The position numbers and the translations under genes were made by a program. Positions 1-8,546 of a DNA stretch of 64,000 nucleotides are shown here, in pieces. Under the pieces are notes generated by a model. It did not search any database and was not told the DNA's origin. It saw nothing but the letters and a program-made list of their open reading frames with translations. Every line of letters begins with the position of its first letter. Positions within the stretch are counted from its first letter, which is position 1. Location: the NCBI RefSeq assembly GCF_000382065.1, contig NZ_KB907500.1, forward strand, positions 62,001-126,000, in the 5' to 3' direction. The stretch comes from Stenotrophomonas hibiscicola ATCC 19867. Its GTDB lineage: Bacteria > Pseudomonadota > Gammaproteobacteria > Xanthomonadales > Xanthomonadaceae.

Positions 1-845
1 AACAGGGTCTGGGCCTTGGCGATGCGCAGCCGTTGGCAGTATTCGATCGGCCGCAGGCCGGTGGCCTTGAGGAACCGCCGCTGCAGCGTGCGCGGCTCCA
101 GCCCGGAAACCTCGCAGATCGCGGCAAGCGTGGCGCCGCGTGCGGCCGTGGTGTGCAGCCAGCGCTGCGCCTTCAACACATCACGATCGCCATGTGCGAA
201 GTTGGCACTGAAGCGTTCAAGATCCTGCTGGATCGTGGCGGGCACGGTGATGCCCAGTTGCTGCGCGACCGCGCTGGCCACGCCCTGCCCATGCAGCCGG
301 TACAGCAGGCGCAGCCCCAGGAAGCGCCAGGCCTGGACCCCACCGACCGTCAGCAGGTCGCCGTCATCCACCAGTGCCCGCTCGCTCGGCACCCAGCTCG
401 CTGCCTGCGCCAGCAGGCCTGGATGGCGCCCCAGATCGGGGCCACTGACCGTGCGTCCCGCCAGCAACCCTGCCCGTGCGAGCACGCTGACGCCATCACT
501 GGCAGCGGCCAGCAGGCTGCCGCCGTCGTAGTGTGCGCGCAGCCAGTCCAGCAGGACCTCGTCCGCGCGCAGGCACGCGCCGGCACTGATCTGGCCGGGA
601 ACCGCAATCACGGCCGGAATGGCCGCATCAAGCATTTCCGCACCGGCAATACGATGCACACCGGTCTGGCTGGCCGGCACGATCCAGCGGGTGACCAGCA
701 CCCGCTTGAACGGCCGACGCTGCTGCTGGGCCAGGCGATTGGCAACGTGCGCCATTTCGGCCAGAACGGAGGCGGCGGACGGATCACCTCCGGGGTACTC
801 GACCACCGCGATCTCGACGAATCCTTCGTTCCTGAATCCTTCCAC
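1..845 (-). CDS. GlxA-like AraC-family transcriptional regulator (C-terminus cut by window edge)
   Basis: The protein begins with a DJ-1/PfpI-like (amidase-type) sensor domain of about 190 residues and runs into an AraC-type double helix-turn-helix. The AraC part is recognised from segments such as TLQRRFLKATGLRPIEYCQR followed by LRIAKAQTL, where the window ends. I chose the GTG start at 845 because a GAGGAGG ribosome-binding site lies just upstream and the frame is open from there to the edge. Family members are cytoplasmic transcription factors that often control small-molecule catabolism. The target here is unknown. The gene diverges from the MerR-family gene. The last part of the second helix-turn-helix lies outside the window. 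Confidence 0.85.
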   Translation of the reverse strand, partial: MEGFRNEGFVEIAVVEYPGGDPSAASVLAEMAHVANRLAQQQRRPFKRVLVTRWIVPASQTGVHRIAGAEMLDAAIPAVIAVPGQISAGACLRADEVLLDWLRAHYDGGSLLAAASDGVSVLARAGLLAGRTVSGPDLGRHPGLLAQAASWVPSERALVDDGDLLTVGGVQAWRFLGLRLLYRLHGQGVASAVAQQLGITVPATIQQDLERFSANFAHGDRDVLKAQRWLHTTAARGATLAAICEVSGLEPRTLQRRFLKATGLRPIEYCQRLRIAKAQTL

Positions 846-1029
846 AGCCCCTCCTCGCTTCGTTGCAGGCCATCGAACGGCCGGTTCAGGCGAAGGGTAG
901 GAACTGGGCCAGCGGCGGGGCTATGAAGAAAGTTGCAAAGTGCCCTGAATGCGCGCCCCCGGACCCAGCCTTGACTCTCGACCAGACTCCATCCTTCAAA
1001 ATGACCGGCAGCATCCGCAGGAATCCGCC

Positions 1030-1443
1030 ATGAACATTGGACAACTGGCCCGCCAGGCGGGCGTGCCGATCGATACGGTGCGCTACTACGAACGGCAGCA
1101 GCTGCTGCCGACCGCTGCCCGCTCGGCGGGCGGTTACCGCATCTTCGGCGAGCAGGACCTGCGCCGGCTGCGATTCATCCGCCGCGCCAAGGCACTGGGC
1201 TTCAGCCTGGAAGAGATCGGCGATCTGCTCGCACTGAGCGATCACCACTCACAGGACATGGCCAGCGTGCGCGATACCGCGCAGGCACGCCTGCAGGACA
1301 TCTCACAGCGAATGACGGAGCTGCAACGCATGCACACCGCACTTTCGCAGCTGGTCGACGCCTGCCCCGGCCACGGCACACTGGACCAGTGCCCAATCCT
1401 GGCGGCGCTGACCGACGACGCTGCGCAGGCGACAGCGGACTGA
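1030..1443 (+). CDS. MerR-family regulator, CueR-like (monovalent copper/silver type)
   Basis: A 137-residue MerR protein. The N-terminal winged helix holds the VRYYE and GGYR signatures, then comes the dimerisation helix and a C-terminal metal loop with Cys112 and Cys121 (ACPG...QCPIL). A serine (Ser74, HSQD) stands where CueR has Ser77, whereas zinc, cadmium and lead sensors have a cysteine there, so a Cu(I)/Ag(I)-type sensor fits best. The loop is one residue longer than in E. coli CueR. An upstream in-frame start exists at 949, but the family's usual MNIGQLA beginning places the start at 1030. No copper ATPase or chaperone is adjacent, so the target operon is elsewhere or the ligand differs. 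Confidence 0.85.
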   Translation: MNIGQLARQAGVPIDTVRYYERQQLLPTAARSAGGYRIFGEQDLRRLRFIRRAKALGFSLEEIGDLLALSDHHSQDMASVRDTAQARLQDISQRMTELQRMHTALSQLVDACPGHGTLDQCPILAALTDDAAQATAD

Positions 1444-1485
1444 TATCGGCGTCGCAACGCGCGTGAAGAAAAGTGCAACAAATGC

Positions 1486-1514
1486 TTGCCAACCCCCTGG
1501 GGCGAGGCTATTAT
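1486..1514 (+). promoter_or_regulatory. sigma-70 promoter of first tRNA pair
   Basis: TTGCCA (-35) and TATTAT (-10) are separated by exactly 17 bases. Transcription would start near 1521, about 12 bases before the first tRNA-Ala. Confidence 0.75.
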
Positions 1515-1532
1515 TTCGCTCCTCAGCGACGT

Positions 1533-1608
1533 GGGGCCATAGCTCAGCTGGGAGAGCGCCTGCATGGCATGCAGGAGGTCAGCGGTTCGATCCCGCTTGG
1601 CTCCACCA
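1533..1608 (+). tRNA. tRNA-Ala (GGC), copy 1
   Basis: This 76-nt cloverleaf has an encoded CCA end, acceptor stem GGGGCCA/TGGCTCC, an anticodon loop ATGGCAT giving anticodon GGC, and the T-loop GGTTCGATCC. It is identical to the second copy at 1923. Confidence 0.97.
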
Positions 1609-1662
1609 ATCTTTCGGCATTAGGCCGTCGAAAGGTCGCTAAAGAACATTGATGAGAATTGC

Positions 1663-1738
1663 GTCCCCATCGTCTAGAGGCCTAGGACATCACCCTTTCA
1701 CGGTGGCGACCGGGGTTCGAATCCCCGTGGGGACGCCA
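1663..1738 (+). tRNA. tRNA-Glu (TTC), copy 1
   Basis: This 76-nt cloverleaf has acceptor stem GTCCCCA/TGGGGAC, an encoded GCCA end, anticodon loop CTTTCAC (anticodon TTC) and T-arm GGGGTTCGAATCCCC. It is cotranscribed with the preceding tRNA-Ala. Confidence 0.97.
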
Positions 1739-1756
1739 CTCATCACGAACAACGAG

Positions 1757-1784
1757 GACCCGGCCGATAACCGGGTCTTTTTTG
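1757..1784 (+). terminator. Rho-independent terminator after first tRNA pair
   Basis: Stem GACCCGG/CCGGGTC with a seven-base loop, followed by a run of six T. Confidence 0.9.
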
Positions 1785-1876
1785 TTCACCGCCTACCGGC
1801 ATTCAGGTTGTGGCGTAGCGGTTCCCCTGCCCCCGTGGCCGCGGTTGAACCGAAACGAAAAAAGCTCGAAAAAAGC

Positions 1877-1905
1877 TTCCACAAAGGTGAACACGCAGGT
1901 ATGAT
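1877..1905 (+). promoter_or_regulatory. sigma-70 promoter of second tRNA pair
   Basis: TTCCAC (-35) and TATGAT (-10) with a 17-base spacer, 17 bases before the second tRNA-Ala. The second pair therefore appears to have its own promoter after the terminator at 1757. Confidence 0.6.
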
Positions 1906-1922
1906 AGGCGGCTCGGTAACAC

Positions 1923-1998
1923 GGGGCCATAGCTCAGCTGGGAGAGCGCCTGCATGGCATGCAGGAGGTCAGCGGTTCGATCCCGCTTGGCTCCACCA
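1923..1998 (+). tRNA. tRNA-Ala (GGC), copy 2
   Basis: Identical in sequence to the copy at 1533-1608, with an encoded CCA. Confidence 0.97.
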
Positions 1999-2046
1999 CT
2001 TTCGACATTAGGCCGTCGAAGGTTCTACAACTTGAAGTTTTCGTGC

Positions 2047-2122
2047 GTCCCCATCGTCTAGAGGCCTAGGACATCACCCTTTCACGGTGGCGACCGGGGT
2101 TCGAATCCCCGTGGGGACGCCA
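2047..2122 (+). tRNA. tRNA-Glu (TTC), copy 2
   Basis: Identical in sequence to the copy at 1663-1738. Confidence 0.97.
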
Positions 2123-2130
2123 ATTCTTGA

Positions 2131-2158
2131 AAACCCCGACCCTGGTCGGGGTTTTTCT
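2131..2158 (+). terminator. Rho-independent terminator after second tRNA pair
   Basis: Stem AACCCCGACC/GGTCGGGGTT with a tiny loop, running straight into a T-rich tail. Confidence 0.9.
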
Positions 2159-2184
2159 TTGCCTGTGATTCCTGGGAAGGCCCT

Positions 2185-2242
2185 GTCCACGCATGGCGTG
2201 GATCTACTGCAGGGCCCGGGTAGATCCACGCCATGCGTGGAT
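2185..2242. repeat. SMAG-type inverted palindrome pair
   Basis: Two head-to-head copies of a GTAG-led hairpin: one reads GTAGATCCACGCCATGCGTG from 2220, and its reverse complement ends in CTAC at 2207. This matches the SMAG (GTAG-containing REP) family of S. maltophilia. It lies between the tRNA terminator and the 3' end of the leftward acetyltransferase gene. Confidence 0.85.
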
Positions 2243-2262
2243 GCCCTCACCGCCACCCGCCT

Positions 2263-2679
2263 TCAGAACCGCCGGTACATCCCGATCGATGCAGGCGCGG
2301 TGGGAGCGAAACCAAACCGCGCGTACAAACGGTGCGCTTCGCCATCTGCCAGAAGGCTGACATATGCCGATGGCGGCAGGTTGGCCTGCATCCAACCATC
2401 CAGGCGACGCATCACCTCCTTGCCCAGGCCCTGCCCCTGCAGGCGCGGCAACACGGCGATATCGCAGACCTGCAGGTGGCAGCCGCCATCGCCGACGATG
2501 CGTCCCATCGCCACCAGCTCGTTGCCCTGGTAGGCACACACGCCATACAGGGTATTGGGCAGCGCGCGTGCCGCCGCCTCCTGGCTCTTGGCACTGAGGC
2601 CCGCCAGTACACGCAGCTGGCAATAGTCTTCAACCGTGGGCACGGCGTCGCGGAACTGGCAGGCGACGGAATCATTCAT
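2263..2679 (-). CDS. GNAT-family N-acetyltransferase
   Basis: A 138-residue single GNAT domain. The acetyl-CoA loop is visible as RLQGQGLGKEVM, preceded by the strand VCDIAVLP and followed by YARFGFAP, the usual motif order. I chose the ATG at 2679 because GGAG sits seven bases upstream. A TTG six bases earlier would be too close to that site. The substrate cannot be read from the sequence. The gene is monocistronic and its 3' end abuts an SMAG palindrome that probably helps end or stabilise the message. Confidence 0.85.
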   Translation of the reverse strand: MNDSVACQFRDAVPTVEDYCQLRVLAGLSAKSQEAAARALPNTLYGVCAYQGNELVAMGRIVGDGGCHLQVCDIAVLPRLQGQGLGKEVMRRLDGWMQANLPPSAYVSLLADGEAHRLYARFGFAPTAPASIGMYRRF

Positions 2680-2756
2680 GCGCAATCTCCCTGTAGGTCG
2701 GGCTATCCTGCCTTATCCATGTCGCAGCCGCTGCGACCCACGCCCGCAGAGTTCCC

Positions 2757-3713
2757 ATGTGCTACTCCGCCCTGATCCGCGCCGACTACGCCAAGCTGGT
2801 GCGCGAATTCGGTGCCATCCTGTCGCTGGAAGAGTTCGCCGAGCTGTACGCGCACGATCCCGGCAAGAAGCGACCGAAGACCCCAAAGGCCATGGACGAC
2901 GGCTTTGCCGGCGCGCGCACCGAGCAGGGCCGCGATATCGTCGCGAAAATCCAGCAGTGGCATGCGCAGGAACGGCAGCAACTGGAAGCGGAACTGGCCC
3001 GCCAGCGCGAGCGACGCGATATCGCCAATGCCACGCTGGCGACCCGCCCCACCCAGAAAGCCCGCAACGACCTGCGCGTGGCCGGCAACCGCATCGGCCG
3101 CGCGCAAGCCCGACTGGAAGACCTGCACCGGGTGCAGCTGCTGCCACGCGACAACCGCATCTTTCCCGGCACCTATGCACCGGTCATGGTCAGCGATGGC
3201 GGCAAACGCGTGATCAAGCCGATGCGCTACCAATGCCGGCTGCCGGACAAGACGGCGCGCAACGATGTCCTGTACCCCGGCACCTACAACGCCAGGCGCG
3301 ACAGCCTGGAAGGCTATTGGCGCGGTGCGTTTGGCCTGCGCCACGGCGTCGTGGTGGTGCAGGCGTTCTATGAGCACGTCCCACGCCATGCCATCGCCGG
3401 CCGGATGCTGGGTGCCGACGAGAAGGAACAGGACGTGGTGCTCGAGTTCCGCCCCGATCCGCCACGTGACCTGCTGCTGGCCTGCCTTTGGGCGGAATGG
3501 GAGGGACCGGAAGGCCGCCTGCTCTCGTTCGCCACGATCACCGACACCCCGCCACGCGATGTCGCCGCCGCAGGTCACGATCGCGGCGTGATACCGATCC
3601 GCAGGGAGCATCTGGATGCGTGGCTCAATCCCGATCCGGACAACCTGGCCGGGCAGTACCGCGTCCTCGACGACCGCGAGGACATCCGCTACGTGTACGA
3701 GGAGGCCGGCTGA
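2757..3713 (+). CDS. SRAP-domain protein (HMCES/YedK family) with coiled-coil insertion
   Basis: SRAP proteins form a covalent bond with abasic sites in single-stranded DNA through Cys2 and shield them from strand breakage. The family's key residues are all recognisable: Cys2 (MCY), Asn178 in NAR, Glu206 in FYEHV and His274 in AGHDRG. At 318 residues it is about 80-100 longer than YedK. The extra length is a charged, helical segment at roughly residues 55-128, rich in Q, R, E and L, which looks like a coiled coil. The expected MRWGL-like segment reads PMRYQC. This is a divergent, extended subfamily. Lysine/arginine-rich residues near 37-44 may contact DNA. Confidence 0.8.
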   Translation: MCYSALIRADYAKLVREFGAILSLEEFAELYAHDPGKKRPKTPKAMDDGFAGARTEQGRDIVAKIQQWHAQERQQLEAELARQRERRDIANATLATRPTQKARNDLRVAGNRIGRAQARLEDLHRVQLLPRDNRIFPGTYAPVMVSDGGKRVIKPMRYQCRLPDKTARNDVLYPGTYNARRDSLEGYWRGAFGLRHGVVVVQAFYEHVPRHAIAGRMLGADEKEQDVVLEFRPDPPRDLLLACLWAEWEGPEGRLLSFATITDTPPRDVAAAGHDRGVIPIRREHLDAWLNPDPDNLAGQYRVLDDREDIRYVYEEAG

Positions 3714-3723
3714 AGCGCCGTTC

Positions 3724-4104
3724 TCACGCCGTTGCGCTGGAACGACCCACCGCACGGGCCAGCGCCCTGGTCAGATCCGCCGACAGATACGGCTTGACCA
3801 GCAGTACTCCGGCCAGCATCGACTCGGGCAGCTGCTCAGCCAGCATTCCGGTGGCGAGCACGAATGGTACGCCGCGCGCCGACAATGCTGCCGCCACTGG
3901 CTCGCTGGTCTCGTTGCGGGCCAGGCGATAGTCCAGCAGGGCCACATCCGGGGCCGAGTCTTCCAGCATGCGCAATGCTTCAGCCACGCTCGCCGTCAAC
4001 CCGACCACGGTCGCGCCGGCATGCACCAGCTGCATCTGCAGCAAGGCTGCGCTCATCTCGTCGTTCTCGACCACCAGCACCCTCAGGTCCTGCAACACTG
4101 TCAT
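3724..4104 (-). CDS. Stand-alone response-regulator receiver domain
   Basis: A 126-residue CheY-like receiver with no output domain. The acidic pocket is seen in VVEND, the phosphoacceptor aspartate in ALLDYRL, and the conserved lysine in LVKPY. I chose the start at 4104 for its AGGAG site about ten bases upstream, although the frame stays open further. No histidine kinase is adjacent. Single receivers of this kind often take part in phosphorelays or act on chemotaxis and c-di-GMP proteins, and such genes lie nearby, but a direct link is only inferred. It converges on the SRAP gene with ten bases between stops. Confidence 0.8.
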   Translation of the reverse strand: MTVLQDLRVLVVENDEMSAALLQMQLVHAGATVVGLTASVAEALRMLEDSAPDVALLDYRLARNETSEPVAAALSARGVPFVLATGMLAEQLPESMLAGVLLVKPYLSADLTRALARAVGRSSATA

Positions 4105-4236
4105 CCGGCACCGCTCCTGCAGGCATTCAAGCCGGCGCAGTATAGCCACCACAGAGCCGATGCCGACAGGAAGCGCCCCGATTGGCCTTGCCTCTATGAA
4201 AGCCCTGCCGACCTCGGTTACACTCGCACGCTGCCT

Positions 4237-4322
4237 GCCGGTGTGGCGGAATGGTATACGCAGCTGACTCAAAATCAGCCGGGGGTAACCCCATGAAGGT
4301 TCGAGTCCTTTCACCGGCACCA
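4237..4322 (+). tRNA. tRNA-Leu (CAA)
   Basis: An 86-nt class II tRNA with acceptor stem GCCGGTG/CACCGGC, a long variable arm GGGGGTAACCCC, anticodon loop CTCAAAA (anticodon CAA) and an encoded CCA. A TACACT element at 4219-4224 may serve as its -10 box; no clear -35 was found. Confidence 0.96.
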
Positions 4323-4330
4323 CTGCATCA

Positions 4331-4357
4331 AAGGCCAGGTCCCTGACCTGGCCTTCT
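4331..4357 (+). terminator. Terminator of tRNA-Leu
   Basis: Stem AAGGCCAGGTC/GACCTGGCCTT with a three-base loop. The following T-tract is short. Confidence 0.75.
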
Positions 4358-4708
4358 GCATTTCCAGTGCCGGGCGCCGGAACTGGGATCGATGCCAACG
4401 CCCGCCCTGCCCTCGCTCCCCGAGATCCCGACCGCACGGCTGCGTCCACCTCACGCGGATGACACGACGCCCTGGTCGCGCTGCTTCTCACTCTGCCGGG
4501 CGTGGCCAAGCGCGGCTGCACCCTCGACCGCGTGGGGACACCCGTGCCTTCTGGATGAACGCCCGCGGCACAGGCTCCGCGCCAACACAGAGGAACGCAA
4601 CTGCGACTTCCGGCAAGTATTTAAATAGACACAGCGCACACTTTTCTTGCAAGCCTCACGTGCTTCTGCCTATCGTGATCCCAGCCGGAGCTGGGGGTGG
4701 GGGAATGC
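4358..4708. other. Intergenic region without recognised gene
   Basis: No coding segment with a plausible start, ribosome-binding site and family resemblance was found. The AT-rich stretch around 4617-4630 probably belongs to the promoter of the diguanylate cyclase gene. Confidence 0.5.
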
Positions 4709-6145
4709 ATGACGTTGCGTACGGCGCTGTTTTTTCTGGTTACGCACGCGCTCGTCATTGCCTTTATCGGCCCGCAGGACCCGGTCGGCTCATACCTGAT
4801 GCTGATCACCGCACCGCTGCTGGCTGCACTGGCCTGCGTGCGGCGTGCACGTGACAGCCACCAGGCCGTCTGCAAATGGCGGACGCTGGGCGCGGCCGTG
4901 GGCCTGTTCTCTCTCGCGCTGCTGGCCCTGCTGCACCGCAATGTGGCCGGCCTCGCCCCTGCGCAGATGACCGCCTCAACACTGATCCTGTACGTGTTCT
5001 ACCGGATCCCCTTGACCTACGTCGCTGCAAGCCCGGGTGGCGGGAACCGCTACGTCCGTGCGGTGGACCTCGGGATCATTGCCCTGCTTTGGCTACTGTA
5101 CTACCTGCATGCGCGGACCATCGCGCCGCTGAACACCGCCTTGTGGACGCAGTGCCTGAACACCATGAGCGGCGTGCAGAACAGCCTGGTGTTCTGCTTC
5201 GCACTGATCCGTTTCCTGGCCGAGGACGATCCGGACCGCCGCGATTTTTTCCGGACGCTGACGATCTACGCGCTGGGCTACTTCCTGCTGGCCTTCTACA
5301 TCAATACCTATCAGCCGCAGGTGCCCGACGGCAGTTGGGGCGACCTGCTGATCAGTGGACTGTTCGTGCTGCTGGCCACCCTGGCGGGCAGCCATCGTCG
5401 CTACCCGACAGTGGAGGTATCCCGCAGCCTGCGGCGCATCATCGATGCCGGCGTACCATTGATGCTGCCATTGCTGCTGATGCTGGTGGCGCTTCTGGTC
5501 GCGCGCGTGCAGCCGACCCTGGCCACGGTCGGCTTCATCGGCTCCCTGCTCGGCTATGCCCTGCGCAGCGTGCTGAGCCAGGTGGAGATCCAGCGCCAGC
5601 GCGACGAGCTGGAAAAACTGGCACGCCGTGATCCACTGACCGGCCTGGGCAACCGACGCAGCTTCGATGAATCGCTTGGCGCGGCCCACCGCCGCGCGCG
5701 GCGCCAAGGTCTGGGCCTGGCCGTTCTCATGATCGATATCGACCACTTCAAACGCCTCAATGACACCTATGGCCACCCGGAAGGAGATCAGCGCCTGCAG
5801 TCGGTCGCCGCCATTCTTGATGGCTGCCTGCAACGGGGTGACGATCTGCTGGCCCGCTATGGCGGCGAGGAGTTCATCGCTGCCCTGCCCTCGCCCGATG
5901 CCGCCCACGCCATGGCCCTGGGCGAGCGGGTCCGCGCTTCGGTCGAAGCGGCTGCCCTGCCCGCCCCCGAGGCCACCGTCACCATCAGCGTCGGCGTGGC
6001 GTGGCAGGCACCGGGCGAAGAGCACGATCCGCGCGACCTGGTCGAACGCGCCGACCAGGCCCTGTATCGGGCCAAACGCGCCGGGCGCAACCGCGTATAT
6101 GGCGACGCAGATACTACGGAAGACAGATGCAACCGCCGGGCCTAG
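4709..6145 (+). CDS. Membrane-anchored diguanylate cyclase (GGDEF)
   Basis: The first 290 residues or so hold about eight hydrophobic segments forming a membrane sensor region. A short linker helix ([15 protein letters not shown]) then leads to a GGDEF domain at roughly residues 310-465. The active site is RYGGEEF and the inhibitory RxxD site is present as RGDD, five residues ahead. It should therefore be an active, feedback-inhibited c-di-GMP synthase. I prefer the ATG at 4709 over an in-frame GTG at 4697, since a G-rich ribosome-binding site lies just before it. Its stop overlaps that of the opposing chemoreceptor gene by three to four bases. The signal it senses is unknown. Confidence 0.9.
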   Translation: MTLRTALFFLVTHALVIAFIGPQDPVGSYLMLITAPLLAALACVRRARDSHQAVCKWRTLGAAVGLFSLALLALLHRNVAGLAPAQMTASTLILYVFYRIPLTYVAASPGGGNRYVRAVDLGIIALLWLLYYLHARTIAPLNTALWTQCLNTMSGVQNSLVFCFALIRFLAEDDPDRRDFFRTLTIYALGYFLLAFYINTYQPQVPDGSWGDLLISGLFVLLATLAGSHRRYPTVEVSRSLRRIIDAGVPLMLPLLLMLVALLVARVQPTLATVGFIGSLLGYALRSVLSQVEIQRQRDELEKLARRDPLTGLGNRRSFDESLGAAHRRARRQGLGLAVLMIDIDHFKRLNDTYGHPEGDQRLQSVAAILDGCLQRGDDLLARYGGEEFIAALPSPDAAHAMALGERVRASVEAAALPAPEATVTISVGVAWQAPGEEHDPRDLVERADQALYRAKRAGRNRVYGDADTTEDRCNRRA

Positions 6146-7968
6146 ACGGCGTGCAGCGACGCCGCTCCCTGCCGCTGCCCTGCCGCGCCCTGCACGCGGA
6201 AGCTGGCCACGGTCTGCAGCAGCTGCGCCGACTGTTCTTCCATGCTGCGTGCCGCCGCCGATGCCTCCTCGACCAACGCGGCATTCTGCTGGGTGCCCTG
6301 GTCAATCAGATCGACGGCCTGGTTCATCTGCTGGATATCGTCGCTCTGCTGCTGCGCGGCCGTGCTGATTTCGCTCATCAGGTCACTGACCCGGCGCACG
6401 TTTGTCACAATCTCATCCATGGTGCGGCCCGCGCTCTCGACCTGCGCGGTACCGGCGCCGACATTGGCCACCGACGCATCGATCAGGTGCTTGATCTCCT
6501 TGGCTGCGCTGGCCGAACGCTGCGACAGCTCACGGATCTCGGTGGCAACCACGGCGAAGCCACGACCATGTTCACCGGCGCGCGCGGCCTCCACCGCTGC
6601 GTTCAGCGCAAGAATGTTGGTCTGGAAGGCGATGCCGTCGATCACCCCGATGATGTCGACGATGCGCCGCGATGAGGCATTGATCACCGCCATCGTCTCG
6701 ACCACCTCATGCACCACATTGCCGCCCCGTGCGGCGACATCGGCTGCCCCACCGGCCAGCTGGCTGGCCTGGCGGGCATTGGTTGCGGTGCGCTGCACCG
6801 TCTCGGCAAGACCCTTCATCGACACCGCAGTCTCCTCCAGCGAGGCCGCCTGCTGCTCGGTGCGCTGCGACAGGTCGCTGTTGCCCTGCGCGATTTCAGT
6901 CGCACCCACGGCGATGGTGTCGGCCGCGAACTTGATCTGGCCGATGATCGCGGCCATCGCCTCCACCAGCGAATTCACGCCTTCGCACAACTCGGCAATC
7001 GGCCCGCTCTTGTCGGCGGTGGCTACGCGCTGGGTCAGGTCACCCAGCTTGGCGGCAGCCACCACCTCTCGGGTCTGCGCCACGGCGCGCTGCATGGCCT
7101 GGTTCTCGTGCACCTGCGCGGTGATGTCGGCGGCATACTTCACGACCTTGAACGGCTTTCCGTTGAGGTCCAGGATGGGGTTGTAGGAAGCCTGGATCCA
7201 GACCTCGCGCCCGTCCTTGCCCAGGCGCCGATACTGCCCCGCATCATATTCGCCGCGCCCAAGTTTCTCCCAGAACTGGCGATATTCCACGCTGCTGCGA
7301 TGCCCGGGCTCGACAAACAACGAATGGTGCTGCCCGCGCACTTCGTCCAGGCTGTAGCCGGTCACCGCCAGGAATTTGTCATTGGCCGACAGGATGCGGC
7401 CATCCATGCTGAACTCGATCACCGCCTGAGACTTGGCGATCGCCGCAAGTTGCCCCGCCGAGTCGGCCGCCTGCAGCTTCTGCTGGGTGATGTCGGTCGC
7501 GAACTTGACCACCTTGTAGGGCCGCCCCTGCCGATCCAGCACCGGGTTGTACGAGGCCTGGATCCAGATCTCGCGCTGGCCCTTGCCGAACCGGCGGTAC
7601 TGCCCGGCGTCGTATTCGCCGCGCCCCAAGCGCGCCCAGAAGTCGCGGTATTCAGCGCTGCGCGCCTGCTCGGGGTCGACGAACAGGGAATGATGCCCGC
7701 CCTGGATCTCCTCCAGCCGGTACCCCATCGCCTGCAGGAAATTGTCATTGGCCTGCAGGATGGTGCCGTCGAGCGCGAACTCGATGACGGCCTGCACGCG
7801 ATGCAGCGCGGCCACCTGCGCTTCCAGCTCGGTGCGGTCGGTCACCGCCTTCTCTGTGCGGGTGCGTTGCTGTGGCGCCAGTACGCCAAGCAGCGCACGC
7901 CACGGCGACCAACGGGTATGCAGCTCGGCCGGCGCCTGCGCGCCCGCCGTGAAGCCTGGAATGAGCAT
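6142..7968 (-). CDS. Soluble PAS-PAS methyl-accepting chemotaxis protein
   Basis: A 608-residue chemoreceptor with no transmembrane segment. Two closely similar PAS domains (about residues 50-165 and 170-290) share the segments [10 protein letters not shown] and WIQASYNP, which points to an internal duplication. They are followed by a cytoplasmic signalling domain (about 310-590) with the conserved hairpin tip [20 protein letters not shown]. Aer-like PAS receptors sense redox state or small ligands through bound cofactors and control CheA. No che genes are in the window. The final residues lack a CheR-binding pentapeptide. The gene is leftward and meets the diguanylate cyclase tail to tail. 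Confidence 0.9.
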   Translation of the reverse strand: MLIPGFTAGAQAPAELHTRWSPWRALLGVLAPQQRTRTEKAVTDRTELEAQVAALHRVQAVIEFALDGTILQANDNFLQAMGYRLEEIQGGHHSLFVDPEQARSAEYRDFWARLGRGEYDAGQYRRFGKGQREIWIQASYNPVLDRQGRPYKVVKFATDITQQKLQAADSAGQLAAIAKSQAVIEFSMDGRILSANDKFLAVTGYSLDEVRGQHHSLFVEPGHRSSVEYRQFWEKLGRGEYDAGQYRRLGKDGREVWIQASYNPILDLNGKPFKVVKYAADITAQVHENQAMQRAVAQTREVVAAAKLGDLTQRVATADKSGPIAELCEGVNSLVEAMAAIIGQIKFAADTIAVGATEIAQGNSDLSQRTEQQAASLEETAVSMKGLAETVQRTATNARQASQLAGGAADVAARGGNVVHEVVETMAVINASSRRIVDIIGVIDGIAFQTNILALNAAVEAARAGEHGRGFAVVATEIRELSQRSASAAKEIKHLIDASVANVGAGTAQVESAGRTMDEIVTNVRRVSDLMSEISTAAQQQSDDIQQMNQAVDLIDQGTQQNAALVEEASAAARSMEEQSAQLLQTVASFRVQGAAGQRQGAASLHAV

Positions 7969-8546
7969 TGTCTGATCCTCGGTGTCCGGTAAGCGGTTGT
8001 GACCCGACGGGCGGGATGCCCGGCGGCAACATCAGTTGCCAGGGACTACAGGTGCCAACCGGCACCTCTCGAGCGACTGCCAAGAACGTCTGCTGCGGGT
8101 GCGATCGGCATCTGGAAGCGGCGGAACACACTGCGCGGACCGCCCATCGGGGGCAGTCTGGGGTCCTGCGGCGGGTGACTGGAGCGGGATCCAGAGGGAG
8201 TATCGGCGATGCCGTCGGCCGCTTTAGCGGGATTCCGCGACGTCCGTCGCAACTCCGTCCATTACAGGCGGAATGCGGTGGACAATTGCCGTGTACTTCA
8301 CACCTTTCTCACGTGCCTCCGCCTTCACACCGAGGCATTGGGCCAATGAACGGCTGGACCGGATCCGTTCCGCCACCGGTTGGCGGAACGCTGTACAGCG
8401 CAGGCGCCGGGAGGCAGCCGACCACATCGCCGACAGAAGGATGCAGCTCAAGGAAAAAAGGTTTACATGACCGATGCGGGGTTCGCCCGCAGGGGAAAAC
8501 GACCAGCATGAAGGTCCCGCAGGATGCTCATCTACATGGAGATCGC
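7969..8546. other. Divergent intergenic region between chemoreceptor and DUF5694 genes
   Basis: This long spacer must contain two divergent promoters. The frame of the downstream gene is open through it, but the codons look non-coding and no family match was seen. Several GC-rich hairpins occur, for example GGTGCC/GGCACC near 8051-8067. I could not match them to a known riboswitch. Confidence 0.5.

Noticed and set aside
1533..2122. tRNA genes as integration sites of a genomic island
   Set aside because: No integrase gene and no direct repeat of a tRNA 3' end beyond the duplicated tRNAs themselves.
4392..4628. A 78-codon frame after tRNA-Leu
   Set aside because: Pro/Arg-rich, with no ribosome-binding site; typical of non-coding GC-rich DNA.
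7969..8100. Possible c-di-GMP (GEMM) riboswitch upstream of the chemoreceptor
   Set aside because: Hairpins are present but the conserved core bases of GEMM-I could not be found on either strand.
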